From an uncultured Oscillospiraceae bacterium (GTDB taxonomy: Bacteria; Bacillota; Clostridia; Oscillospirales; Acutalibacteraceae), in the NCBI GenBank assembly GCA_902492895.1, contig CABUNG010000035.1:1-23184 (forward strand): DNA of 23,184 nucleotides, in the 5' to 3' direction. Positions 7,385-14,429 of the stretch are shown in pieces (positions within the stretch are counted from its first letter, which is position 1; every line of letters starts with the position of its first letter). The translations under genes were made by a program, and so were the position numbers. The notes below the pieces were generated by a model, which made no database searches, was not told where the DNA came from, and saw only the letters and a program-made list of their open reading frames with translations.

Positions 7385-7924
7385 TTATCGGGCGAACGGA
7401 GCGCCCATCAGGGAGAGCAGCTCGCGCGCTTCTTCGTCGTTTGTGGCCGTGGTCACGAAGCAGATGTCCATGCCGCGGACCTTGTCGATCTTGTCGTAAT
7501 CGATTTCGGGGAAGATCAGCTGCTCTTTGAGGCCCATGTTGTAGTTGCCGCGGCCGTCAAAGGAATTCGGGTTGATGCCCCGGAAATCGCGGACGCGGGG
7601 GAGAGCCACGTTGAACAGGCGGTCGAGGAATTCGTACATCCTGTCGCCGCGCAGCGTCACCTTCACGCCGATGTTCATCCCTTCACGAAGCTTGAAATTC
7701 GCGACGGATTTCTTAGCTTTGCAGACGATGGGGCGCTGACCGGTGATTGCGGACAGATCGCCGATGATCGCATCGATGACCTTAGCGTTGTCCCGGGCCT
7801 CGCCGCATCCGACGTTGATCACGATTTTATCCAGCTTCGGGATCTGCATGACACTCTTGTAGCTGAACTTCTTCATCAGCGCAGGAGCGACGTCGTTCTT
7901 GTAGTACTCCTTCATTCTGGCCAT
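7385..7924 (-). CDS. rplE: 50S ribosomal protein L5
   Basis: The 179-residue protein starts MARMKEYYKNDVAPALMKKF and contains the L5 markers KIVINVGCGEA (about 30-40), FKLREGMNIGVKVTLRG, and RDFRGINPNSFDGRGNYNMG (about 111-130). The C-terminus DEEARELLSLMGAPFAR is typical. L5 binds 5S rRNA with L18 and bridges to S13 in the 30S head. Gaps of 15 nt to rplX and 13 nt to rpsN fit the operon. The gene looks intact. Confidence 0.98.
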   Translation of the reverse strand: MARMKEYYKNDVAPALMKKFSYKSVMQIPKLDKIVINVGCGEARDNAKVIDAIIGDLSAITGQRPIVCKAKKSVANFKLREGMNIGVKVTLRGDRMYEFLDRLFNVALPRVRDFRGINPNSFDGRGNYNMGLKEQLIFPEIDYDKIDKVRGMDICFVTTATNDEEARELLSLMGAPFAR

Positions 7925-7939
7925 TGGTTCTCGTCCTCC

Positions 7940-8260
7940 TTACAGCGTTTCGCCGCAGCGTTTGCAGATCCGGGATTTGGTGCCGTCGGCAAAATCCTTG
8001 TGACCGACACGCGCGGGTTTGTTGCAGTGGGGGCAGATAACCATGACCTTGGAGGCGTACATCGCGCCCTCGGCGGAGATGATGCCGCCGGGATCGCCCA
8101 TCTTGCGGGGTTTCACATGTTTTTTCACCATGTTTCTCCCCTCGACGATGACTTTGCCCTCCTTGGGGCTGACCTCGAGGACCTTGCCCTTTTTACCGCG
8201 GTCATCGCCGCTGATAATCAGGACGGTATCGCCCTTTTTCACATGCAGTTTCGTCTTCAT
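7940..8260 (-). CDS. rplX: 50S ribosomal protein L24, with C-terminal zinc ribbon
   Basis: The start MKTKLHVKKGDTVLIISG at 8260 is chosen because a GGGAGG site lies about 7 nt before it. The longer open frame to 8278 would overlap the rplN stop and swallow that site. The 106-residue product has the KOW motif GDDRGKKGKVLEV (about 19-31) that makes L24 an assembly initiator on 23S rRNA. It ends in a zinc-ribbon-like pattern, CPHC about 30 residues before the end and CKRC near the end, as in many Clostridia. It lies 14 nt after rplN. Confidence 0.96.
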   Translation of the reverse strand: MKTKLHVKKGDTVLIISGDDRGKKGKVLEVSPKEGKVIVEGRNMVKKHVKPRKMGDPGGIISAEGAMYASKVMVICPHCNKPARVGHKDFADGTKSRICKRCGETL

Positions 8261-8274
8261 TCCGGCACCTCCCA

Positions 8275-8643
8275 TCACAGCACTTCGGGGGCGAGGCTCA
8301 GGATTTTCAGATAATCCTTTTCACGGAGCTCTCTCGCCACCGGCCCAAAGATACGGGTACCTCTGGGGTTCTTGTCGTCGCGGATGATGACAGCCGCGTT
8401 TTCGTCAAACCGGATGTAGGTGCCGTCTTCGCGGCGGATGCCCTTGACAGAGCGCACGACAACCGCTTTCACCACATCGCCTTTTTTTACAACGCCGCCG
8501 GGTGCTGCTTTCTTGACCGAAGCCACCACGACGTCGCCGATATTCGCATACCTCCTGCCGGAACCACCGAGAACGCGGATACACATGAGTTCCTTCGCGC
8601 CGGTGTTGTCGGCCACTTTGAGGTAAGTCTGTTGCTGTACCAC
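8275..8643 (-). CDS. rplN: 50S ribosomal protein L14
   Basis: The product has 122 residues, exactly the family norm. It opens MVQQQTYLKVADNTGAKELM and has the L14 signature around GGVVKKGDVVKAVVVRSVKG (about residues 48-67). It ends IFGPVARELREKDYLKILSLAPEVL, a near-universal C-terminus (split: IFGPVARELREK, DYLKILSLAPEVL). L14 makes intersubunit bridges and is the docking site of the silencing factor RsfS. It is 27 nt after rpsQ. Confidence 0.98.
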   Translation of the reverse strand: MVQQQTYLKVADNTGAKELMCIRVLGGSGRRYANIGDVVVASVKKAAPGGVVKKGDVVKAVVVRSVKGIRREDGTYIRFDENAAVIIRDDKNPRGTRIFGPVARELREKDYLKILSLAPEVL

Positions 8644-8670
8644 AGTTGTTCCTCCTTTCGACCGGCAGGT

Positions 8671-8928
8671 TTATTTCGCTTTTTCCACAATGGCCGCCAG
8701 ACGCCACCGCTTATCCTTGGACAGGGGACGGGTCTCCATCACGGTAACGCGGTCGCCCACACGGCACTCGTTGTTCTCGTCATGGGCCTTGAGACGCACG
8801 GTGCGCTTGACGATCTTTTTGTACAGCGGATGGCGGACATTGTCCTCGATGGCCACGACGATGGTTTTGTCCATTTTATCGCTGACCACCAGTCCGGTCC
8901 GGGTCTTTCTAAGATTCCGATCGCTCAC
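8671..8928 (-). CDS. rpsQ: 30S ribosomal protein S17
   Basis: This is an 85-residue OB-fold protein. The core RTGLVVSDKMDKTIVVAIED spans residues 10-29, and HPLYKKIVKRTVRLKAHDE follows. The C-terminal GDRVTVMETRPLSKDKRWRL is the classic S17 motif. S17 is a primary 16S rRNA binder of the 30S body. The gene lies 17 nt after rpmC and 27 nt before rplN, and its length is normal. Confidence 0.98.
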   Translation of the reverse strand: MSDRNLRKTRTGLVVSDKMDKTIVVAIEDNVRHPLYKKIVKRTVRLKAHDENNECRVGDRVTVMETRPLSKDKRWRLAAIVEKAK

Positions 8929-8945
8929 GATAACTCCTCCTTCCG

Positions 8946-9161
8946 TTACGCCTCGGCGCCGCTTTTGAGCTCGTTCTCACGGATGATCGTCTTGACAACG
9001 GCGATCTCCTTCTTCACGGCTTTCAGGCGCATCGGATTGTCGAGCTGGTTGATCGCATGCTGGAACCGGAGATTGAACAGCTCTTCCTTCAGATCCTGGA
9101 GTTTTTTGTCGAGTTCATTCTCGCTCATTTCGCGGATTTTCTCAAGCTCAGTCGTTTTCAT
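8946..9161 (-). CDS. rpmC: 50S ribosomal protein L29
   Basis: The 71-residue alpha-helical hairpin protein contains the L29 signature: the MSENELDKKLQDLKEELFNL stretch (13-32), then RFQHAINQLDNPMRLKAVKK. L29 lies at the polypeptide exit tunnel and contributes to the docking site for trigger factor and SRP. Its ATG overlaps the rplP stop by 4 nt (ATGA), so translation is probably coupled. The short tail SGAEA follows the last helix. Confidence 0.97.
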   Translation of the reverse strand: MKTTELEKIREMSENELDKKLQDLKEELFNLRFQHAINQLDNPMRLKAVKKEIAVVKTIIRENELKSGAEA

Positions 9162-9628
9162 GCCTGCTCACCATCCGTTTCTGACAAGGGAGCCGCTTCG
9201 CCGCCGCAGGGGCAGGCGGTGTCGGCCTTGCTGACAATTTTGCATTTGATGGGCAGCTTGTTGGCTGCAAGCCGCATGGCTTCTCGGGCGGTCTCTTCGG
9301 GCACGCCGGCGATTTCAAACATCACACGGCCGGGCTTGACCACCGACACCCAATATTCGGGCGAGCCTTTACCGGATCCCATGCGGGTTTCGGCAGGCTT
9401 TTCCGTCACGGGCTTGTCGGGGAAAATCTTGATCCAGACCTGTCCGCCACGCTTGATATACCGGGTCATGGCGACACGGGCCGCTTCGATCTGGTTGGAC
9501 TTGATCCACGCGGGCTCAAGGGCGACCAGGCCGTAATCGCCGTAGGTCACCTGATTGCCGCGAAGGGCCTTACCGGTCAGGCGGCCACGATGTACGCGGC
9601 GATACTTGACTCTTTTGGGCAGCAGCAT
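9158..9628 (-). CDS. rplP: 50S ribosomal protein L16, with C-terminal extension
   Basis: The start MLLPKRVKYRRVHRGRLTGK at 9628 overlaps the rpsC stop (TAATG), so translation is coupled. The core is typical: IEAARVAMTRYIKRGGQVWI at about residues 40-59, KPAETRMGSGKG and AREAMRLAANKLPIKCKIVS. L16 organises the aminoacyl-tRNA site of the 50S. The protein is 156 residues, about 10-18 longer than usual. The extra tail after KIVSKAD contains CPCGG and acidic residues and overlaps the rpmC start. The role of the tail is unknown. Confidence 0.96.
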   Translation of the reverse strand: MLLPKRVKYRRVHRGRLTGKALRGNQVTYGDYGLVALEPAWIKSNQIEAARVAMTRYIKRGGQVWIKIFPDKPVTEKPAETRMGSGKGSPEYWVSVVKPGRVMFEIAGVPEETAREAMRLAANKLPIKCKIVSKADTACPCGGEAAPLSETDGEQA

Positions 9629-10293
9629 TACTTGCGGCCTCCTTCCTTGCGGGGCTTGGCGGCGCCGGCGAGCACTTCGCCGCGGTAGATCCACGTCTTG
9701 ACGCCGATGCGTCCGTACGTGGTCTTGGCTTCCGCGAAGCCGTAGTCGATGTCCGCGCGCAGAGTCTGCAGCGGAATGGTTCCCTCATGATACTGCTCGG
9801 TACGGGCGATTTCCGCACCGCCCAGACGGCCGGAAACCTGGGTTTTGATACCCTTGGCGCCGAGCTTCATGGCGCGGCCGATCGCCATTTTCATGGCGCG
9901 GCGGAAGGAAATCCGCTTTTCGAGCTGCTGGGCGATGCTTTCCGCAACCAGCTGCGCGTTCAGGTCGGGGCTGCGGACCTCCACGATGTTGACCAGGGTG
10001 GTCTTGCCCGTCATGGCTTCGCATTTCTGACGCAGCTTCTCGATTTCCGTGCCGCCCTTGCCGATGACGATGCCGGGCTTGGCGCAGTGGATATTCACAC
10101 GGATACGGGAGGCATCGCGTTCGATTTCGATCTTGGCGATCCCGGCGGCGTACAGCGTTTTCTTCAGATATTTGCGCAGATTATAATCCGCGACGATGGT
10201 GTCGCCGATCTGATTCTTCTTGACAAACCAGCGGGAATCCCAATCTTTGATGACGCCGACGCGCAGGCCGTGGGGATTGACTTTCTGTCCCAT
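9628..10293 (-). CDS. rpsC: 30S ribosomal protein S3
   Basis: This 221-residue protein starts MGQKVNPHGLRVGVIKDWDS, the canonical S3 N-terminus. The ATG at 10293 has GAGGAGGAGG just upstream, and the longer open frame is rejected. The KH domain GIVIGKGGTEIEKLRQKCEA lies at about residues 73-92. The C-terminal half shows GAKGIKTQVSGRLGGAEIAR and YGFAEAKTTYGRIGVKTWIY. S3 forms the mRNA entry pore with S4 and S5 and has helicase activity. It follows rplV by 19 nt. Confidence 0.98.
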   Translation of the reverse strand: MGQKVNPHGLRVGVIKDWDSRWFVKKNQIGDTIVADYNLRKYLKKTLYAAGIAKIEIERDASRIRVNIHCAKPGIVIGKGGTEIEKLRQKCEAMTGKTTLVNIVEVRSPDLNAQLVAESIAQQLEKRISFRRAMKMAIGRAMKLGAKGIKTQVSGRLGGAEIARTEQYHEGTIPLQTLRADIDYGFAEAKTTYGRIGVKTWIYRGEVLAGAAKPRKEGGRK

Positions 10294-10312
10294 AAAATGT
10301 CCTCCTCCTCGC

Positions 10313-10648
10313 TTATTCCTTTTCCTTGAGCACAAGGGTGATGTGGCTGGTCCTCTTATTGATGCGATATGCGCGACCCTGAGCTCTCGGACGGATACGC
10401 TTGAGAATGGGGCCGGGGCAGGCGAAGCACTCGGCAACATAGAGGTTCGACTTATCCATATTGTAGTTGTTTTCCGCGTTGGCCACGGCGGAGGCGAGCA
10501 GTTTGCCCACCGGCTCACAGGCGGCCTTCGAGGTGTTCTTCACAATCGCTGTGGCGATCTCAACCGGTTTGTTGCGGATGAGGTCGAGAACGACTTTAAC
10601 CTTGCGAGGGGACATGCGAACATGGGTGACTTGCGCCCTTGCTTCCAT
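10313..10648 (-). CDS. rplV: 50S ribosomal protein L22
   Basis: The 111-residue protein begins MEARAQVTHVRMSPRKVKVV, and VGKLLASAVANAENN follows near residue 47. The extended beta-hairpin that lines the exit tunnel is recognisable in PILKRIRPRAQGRAYRINKR (about 80-99), which ends in the diagnostic TSHITLVL. Mutations in this hairpin affect macrolide response in other species; nothing unusual is visible here. It lies 23 nt after rpsS and 19 nt before rpsC. Confidence 0.98.
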   Translation of the reverse strand: MEARAQVTHVRMSPRKVKVVLDLIRNKPVEIATAIVKNTSKAACEPVGKLLASAVANAENNYNMDKSNLYVAECFACPGPILKRIRPRAQGRAYRINKRTSHITLVLKEKE

Positions 10649-10671
10649 TGCGTTTCTCTCCTTTCAACCGC

Positions 10672-10944
10672 TTACTTCGTGCTCTTCGAGCCGGTATGGC
10701 CACGGAAGGTGCGGGTGGGGGCAAACTCGCCGAGCTTGTGGCCCACCATGTCCTCGGTAACATACACCGGCACATGCTTGCGGCCGTCGTGCACGGCAAT
10801 CGTATGACCGACAAAATCCGGGAAGATCGTGGAGGCACGGCTCCAGGTCTTGAGGATGCGTTTTTCGCCGGCCTTATTCATCTCCTGAATCCTTTTGAGC
10901 AGCACAGGCTGTACGAAAGGACCCTTCTTTACGCTTCTACCCAT
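10672..10944 (-). CDS. rpsS: 30S ribosomal protein S19
   Basis: The product has 90 residues, starting MGRSVKKGPFVQPVLLKRIQ. The signature WSRASTIFPDFVGHTIAVHD lies at residues 34-53 and HKLGEFAPTRTFRGHTG near 68. S19 sits in the 30S head with S13 and contacts the 50S through bridges that move during translocation. The gene is 21 nt after rplB and 23 nt before rplV. Length and sequence are ordinary. Confidence 0.98.
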   Translation of the reverse strand: MGRSVKKGPFVQPVLLKRIQEMNKAGEKRILKTWSRASTIFPDFVGHTIAVHDGRKHVPVYVTEDMVGHKLGEFAPTRTFRGHTGSKSTK

Positions 10945-10965
10945 AAATGACGAATCTCCTTTCGC

Positions 10966-11799
10966 TTACTTGCTGTTGCGGCGTTTCACGATGAACTGAT
11001 CGGACCGGTTGTGACTCTTGCGGGTCTTGTAGCCCAGGGCGGGTTTGCCCCAGGGGGTAACCGGGCCAGAGCGGCCGATGGGGGCCTTGCCTTCACCACC
11101 GCCGTGGGGGTGATCGCAGGGGTTCATGACCGAACCGCGCACGGCGGGACGCCAGCCCATGTGGCGGCGGCGGCCGGCCTTACCGATTTTGACGTTCTCA
11201 TGCTCGATGTTGCCGACCTGGCCGATGGTGGCCATGCAGTTCAGGGGAACGTTCCGCATTTCCCCGGAGGGGAGACGGAGCATCGCCATGTTGTTTTCCT
11301 TACCAACGAGCTGCGCCATGACGCCGGCGGACCGTGCGAGCTGCGCACCCTTGCCCGGATAAAGCTCCACGTTGTGGACGAAAGTACCGGTGGGGATGTT
11401 GGTCAGGGGAAGGGCGTTGCCCGGCTTGATATCGGCCGCGGCGCCCGCGCTGACGGTATCGCCGACCGAAAGGCCCTGGGGAGCGATGATGTAGCGCTTC
11501 TCGCCGTCCTCATACTGGACGAGAGCGATGTGGGCGCTGCGGTTGGGATCGTACTCGAGGGTCAGCACCTTGGCGGGCATATCCAGCTTGTTCCGCTTGA
11601 AGTCGATGATGCGGTATTTCCGCCGGTTGCCGCCGCCGCGATGGCGGACGGTGATGCGTCCATAGCTGTTCCGCCCGGCCTTCTTGTTCATCGGGACGAG
11701 CAGGCTTTTTTCCGGCTCCACCTTGGACAGACCGCTGTAGTCCATGACGGACATGCCGCGGCGACCCGGGGTGGTCGGCTTGTAATTCTTGACAGGCAT
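10966..11799 (-). CDS. rplB: 50S ribosomal protein L2
   Basis: The 277-residue protein is a normal full-length L2. It opens MPVKNYKPTTPGRRGMSVMD and shows VRHRGGGNRRKYRIIDFKR (about 53-71). The C-terminal GSVMNPCDHPHGGGEGKAPI block includes the histidine of the conserved HPHGGGEG loop near the peptidyl transferase centre. L2 is needed for subunit association and peptidyl transfer. It is preceded by an unusual 192-nt spacer after rplW. AGGAGA precedes the ATG by about 10 nt. Confidence 0.98.
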   Translation of the reverse strand: MPVKNYKPTTPGRRGMSVMDYSGLSKVEPEKSLLVPMNKKAGRNSYGRITVRHRGGGNRRKYRIIDFKRNKLDMPAKVLTLEYDPNRSAHIALVQYEDGEKRYIIAPQGLSVGDTVSAGAAADIKPGNALPLTNIPTGTFVHNVELYPGKGAQLARSAGVMAQLVGKENNMAMLRLPSGEMRNVPLNCMATIGQVGNIEHENVKIGKAGRRRHMGWRPAVRGSVMNPCDHPHGGGEGKAPIGRSGPVTPWGKPALGYKTRKSHNRSDQFIVKRRNSK

Positions 11800-11991
11800 T
11801 CCGATTCACTCTCCTAATTCTGGGGATGCGGACGGCAAATGCGTCCGGGTCCCGGCTTTGCGGGATGCTTCGCCGCATATCCCTCGGGGGAAGGGCATCC
11901 CATACGTTGCCTGCGGGGAATCCCCGCTCATTTTATCCCGTCCGGGGACGGGAAGCGGCGTATCGGCGGTTTACCCGCCGGACGTCTTCGA
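11800..11991 (-). promoter_or_regulatory. Structured rplW-rplB spacer, several GC-rich hairpins
   Basis: These 192 nt have no credible ORF but at least four clear stem-loops: CGGCGG/CCGCCG (11964-11969 with 11975-11980), CCCGTC/GACGGG (11937-11942 with 11947-11952), GCGGGG/CCCCGC (11913-11918 with 11922-11927) and CGGACG/CGTCCG (11829-11834 with 11842-11847). The other junctions nearby are 1 to 23 nt. No T-run follows any stem on the minus strand. A processing, attenuation or r-protein binding role is possible. No function is demonstrated. Confidence 0.45.
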
Positions 11992-12282
11992 TCAGAACAT
12001 GCCGTCGAAGAATTCGATGGTTTTGGAGTCGGGCTTCAGGGTGACGACGGCTTTCTTCCAGTCAGAGGTGTAGCCTTCGTTCCGGCCCATGCGGCGCAGA
12101 TGGCCTTTCATGTGGATGGTGTTGACTTTATCCACTTTGACGCCGAAGATCTCCTCGACCGCCTTGGCAATCTGAATCTTGTTCGCGTTCATGTCTACCC
12201 GGAAGGTGTACTTTTTCATCGCCAGGCCGGCGACAGCCTTTTCCGTTACAACCGGGGCGAGAATGATGTCACGGGCTTCCAT
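11992..12282 (-). CDS. rplW: 50S ribosomal protein L23
   Basis: The 96-residue protein has the L23 pattern: APVVTEKAVAGLAMKKYTFR at residues 7-26, ANKIQIAKAVEEIFGVKVDK, and MKGHLRRMGRNEGYTSDWKK near the end. L23 lies at the exit tunnel and is the main docking site for trigger factor and SRP. Its ATG overlaps the rplD stop by 1 nt (TAATG), implying coupled translation. Downstream is the long rplW-rplB spacer. Confidence 0.98.
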   Translation of the reverse strand: MEARDIILAPVVTEKAVAGLAMKKYTFRVDMNANKIQIAKAVEEIFGVKVDKVNTIHMKGHLRRMGRNEGYTSDWKKAVVTLKPDSKTIEFFDGMF

Positions 12283-12905
12283 TATTTGTACACCTCCTCG
12301 AGCTTGGCAACGGCATCCTTGACGACGATGAACTTGTCGCAGTTGAGGATATCGTATACATTCAGGGTGTTCACTAACGCGGTCTTGACGCCGGGGATGT
12401 TCCGCATGGAGCGGATGGCCTTTTCGTCCTTCTCCGGCATCACCACGAGCACCTTGTTGGTTGCCTCCAGCGCGGTGAGCATCTTGGCCGCGGTCTTGGT
12501 CTTGATCTCTTCAAAGGTCATGTCGTCGAGAACGAGCATCTCGCCGGCAGCCACCTTGGAGGAGAAGGCCGACTTCATCGCGAGACGGCGCACCTTCTTG
12601 GGAAGCACAAAGGAATAGCTGCGGGGTTTGGGACCGTGAGAAATACCGCCGTGGGTCCACTGGGGAGCCCGAATAGATCCCTGGCGCGCATGGCCGGTGC
12701 CCTTCTGTCTCCAGGGCTTGCGGCCGCCGCCGCGCACCTCGGCGCGGGTGAGGGTGGACTGAGTGCCCTGGCGCTGGTTGGCCAGGTAATTGACCACGAC
12801 ACTGTGCAGCGCGGTGGCGTTGGGCTCGATGCCGAAAACGGCGTCGGAAAGCTCCATGCTACCGGTCTGCTTGCCGGTCATATCAAATGTAGAAACGGTT
12901 GCCAT
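12282..12905 (-). CDS. rplD: 50S ribosomal protein L4
   Basis: This 207-residue protein starts MATVSTFDMTGKQTGSMEL. The tunnel-lining extended loop is recognisable in RAEVRGGGRKPWRQKGTGHA (about 54-73), followed by RQGSIRAPQWTHGGISHGPK. L4 is an early 50S assembly protein. In E. coli it also represses its own S10 operon through the leader; whether it does so here is unknown, but a long structured leader exists. It follows rplC by 17 nt. Confidence 0.98.
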   Translation of the reverse strand: MATVSTFDMTGKQTGSMELSDAVFGIEPNATALHSVVVNYLANQRQGTQSTLTRAEVRGGGRKPWRQKGTGHARQGSIRAPQWTHGGISHGPKPRSYSFVLPKKVRRLAMKSAFSSKVAAGEMLVLDDMTFEEIKTKTAAKMLTALEATNKVLVVMPEKDEKAIRSMRNIPGVKTALVNTLNVYDILNCDKFIVVKDAVAKLEEVYK

Positions 12906-12922
12906 TTCGATTTCCTCCTTCC

Positions 12923-13558
12923 TTACGCCTTCTTGACGGATTCGGAGAGCAGCACCACGCCGCCGCGGGGGCCGGGGACGGCGCCGCGCACCGCGATCAG
13001 GTTGTTCTCCGCGTCCACCTTGACGACGTCGAGGTTCTGAACGGTCACGCGCTCCGCGCCCAGATGGCCGGCAGCCTTCATGCCTTTAAAGACACGGGAC
13101 GGAGAGGAGCAGGCACCCAGAGAACCCGCATGGCGGGCGACCGGGCCGGTACCGTGGGTTTCCTTGAGCCGATGGAAATTCCAGCGCTTAATGGCGCCGG
13201 CGTAGCCTTTGCCCTTGCTGGTGCCGCAAACGTCCACCCGCTCGCCGGGGGCGAAGGTGTCGGCCTTGACGATGTCGCCGACGTTGTAGGCGTCGCAGTT
13301 TTCAAAGCGGAACTCACGCAGGGTCTTCTTAGGCGCGACATCCGCTTTGTCGAAGTGTCCCTTCATGGGCTTGTTGACCCGCTTGGCCGAGACGTCGCCG
13401 AAACCGAGCTGAACGGCGGTGTAGCCGTCGGTTTCCGCCGTCTTCTTCTGCACGACCACGCAGGGGCCGGCCTCGATGACCGTGACGGGCACGACGTTGC
13501 CCTTCTCATCGAAGACCTGGGTCATGCCGACCTTTTTGCCGATGATGCCTTTTTGCAT
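12923..13558 (-). CDS. rplC: 50S ribosomal protein L3
   Basis: The 211-residue protein begins MQKGIIGKKVGMTQVFDEKG. The diagnostic tract FHRLKETHGTGPVARHAGSL (about 138-157) includes the loop that approaches the peptidyl transferase centre. L3 initiates 50S assembly. The ribosome binding site AAGGAGG lies 8 nt before the ATG and is immediately preceded by a strong hairpin in the rpsJ-rplC spacer. The C-terminal VPGPRGGVVLLSESVKKA is normal. Confidence 0.98.
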   Translation of the reverse strand: MQKGIIGKKVGMTQVFDEKGNVVPVTVIEAGPCVVVQKKTAETDGYTAVQLGFGDVSAKRVNKPMKGHFDKADVAPKKTLREFRFENCDAYNVGDIVKADTFAPGERVDVCGTSKGKGYAGAIKRWNFHRLKETHGTGPVARHAGSLGACSSPSRVFKGMKAAGHLGAERVTVQNLDVVKVDAENNLIAVRGAVPGPRGGVVLLSESVKKA

Positions 13559-13717
13559 TGTCTATACCTCCTTGGTTATTGGTTCCGGCCGCGCGGGGCA
13601 TCCCGTGCTTTCGGAACATGACCTCGCCCGCGGGGTTTCCCCCGCACACAAAACCGCTGCCGGGCTGGCCGGATTCGGTTTTCCCCTTCCAAAAAGGAAG
13701 GGATGCGGAGACTGAAA
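13559..13717 (-). promoter_or_regulatory. Structured rpsJ-rplC spacer with three hairpins
   Basis: This 159-nt gap has no ORF that looks real. In transcript order it holds CCCTTCC/GGAAGGG (arms 13684-13690 and 13696-13702, loop of 5) right after the rpsJ stop, GCGGGG/CCCCGC (13630-13635 and 13640-13645), and a compound hairpin. The compound hairpin has GTTCCG/CGGAAC outer arms (13582-13587, 13612-13617) and GCGCGGG/CCCGTGC inner arms (13591-13597, 13602-13608). The last one ends about 10 nt before the rplC Shine-Dalgarno and could influence rplC translation. That role is inference. Confidence 0.5.
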
Positions 13718-14029
13718 TCAGAGTTTGATTTCGATTTCCACGCCGGCGGGGAGTTCAAGCCCCATCAGGGCTTCAACTGTCTTGTTGGACGGACGGAGAA
13801 TGTCGATGAGCCGCTTGTGGATGCGGGACTCGAACTGCTCGCGGGAATCCTTGTATTTGTGGACCGCGCGCAGAATGGTGACGATCTCCTTCTCGGTGGG
13901 GAGCGGAACAGGGCCGGACACCCGGGCGCCTGTGCGCCGTGCGGTCTCGACGATCTTCTCCGCGGACTGATCGACCAGCTGGTGATCATACCCCTTGATG
14001 CGAATGCGAATTTTTTCCTTGACTGCCAC
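13718..14029 (-). CDS. rpsJ: 30S ribosomal protein S10
   Basis: The gene starts with GTG at 14029, not ATG; AAGGAGG precedes it by about 9 nt and the product then matches S10 exactly. The 103 residues begin MAVKEKIRIRIKGYDHQLVD and include the SGPVPLPTEKEIVTILRAVH loop (about 39-58) and the C-terminal LELPAGVEIEIKL. S10 sits in the 30S head and also acts as NusE in antitermination with NusB. It is the first gene of the operon. The same frame is open upstream to 14188, but no family residues appear there. Confidence 0.98.
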   Translation of the reverse strand: MAVKEKIRIRIKGYDHQLVDQSAEKIVETARRTGARVSGPVPLPTEKEIVTILRAVHKYKDSREQFESRIHKRLIDILRPSNKTVEALMGLELPAGVEIEIKL

Positions 14030-14372
14030 TGAAAAACGCCTCCTTAATAAATTGAGTTGGCGGGCGGCGCCGAAACCGTACACCTTGCCGGGTGTTTCCT
14101 GCCCGGCCGAGAAAAAACCGGATCCTGGATTCGCCCAAGTGTCCGGGTACGGATACAGCGTCCTGTGGCCGCCGACATCACGCGCCACGGCCCAAAAGGC
14201 CCGCAGCGGGAGGCAGAGCGGTGCACAGAGAGTCCTTGTCGCCCGGTTTGAAATCGGACATACTCAGCGGAAATACCCGGCCTTCCGGCCGCAACCTCCC
14301 GCTTCATCGCATATCGTGCAGTCGCGCACACCTGGAAAAGGGCACAGGTATCCCTGTCTTTTTCAGGCGTGC
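14030..14372 (-). promoter_or_regulatory. Long 5' leader of the S10 operon with nested hairpin at the transcript start
   Basis: From the predicted start site near 14372 to the rpsJ GTG is about 340 nt. The first transcribed bases GCACGCCTG (14372-14364) pair with CAGGTGTGC (14334-14326), with 8 of 9 Watson-Crick pairs plus a G-U. Inside that stem lies ACAGG-loop-CCTGT (14344-14357). Further GC-rich stems follow, for example CCGG repeats around 14275-14300. Structured S10-operon leaders used for r-protein feedback are known in several bacteria. Which protein might bind here cannot be told from the sequence. Confidence 0.6.
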
Positions 14373-14378
14373 TGGTCT

Positions 14379-14407
14379 ATTCTACATCATGCGCATAGAA
14401 ATTGCAA
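14379..14407 (-). promoter_or_regulatory. Sigma-A-type promoter of the S10-spc-alpha operon
   Basis: On the minus strand a -35 TTGCAA (14402-14407) and a -10 TAGAAT (14379-14384) are separated by exactly 17 nt. Upstream (about 14408-14450) is an A- and T-run-rich stretch resembling the UP element of strong ribosomal promoters. The predicted start falls at about 14372, exactly where the leader hairpin begins, which supports the call. It is the only convincing promoter seen upstream of rpsJ. Confidence 0.75.
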
Positions 14408-14429
14408 GCGTTTTTCAAAAAAAATGCAA

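Noticed and set aside
14044..14331. 95-codon frame in the S10 leader on the minus strand, a possible leader peptide
   Set aside because: It has a GTG start without a clear ribosome binding site, ends over the rpsJ Shine-Dalgarno and shows no family features; hairpins explain the region better.
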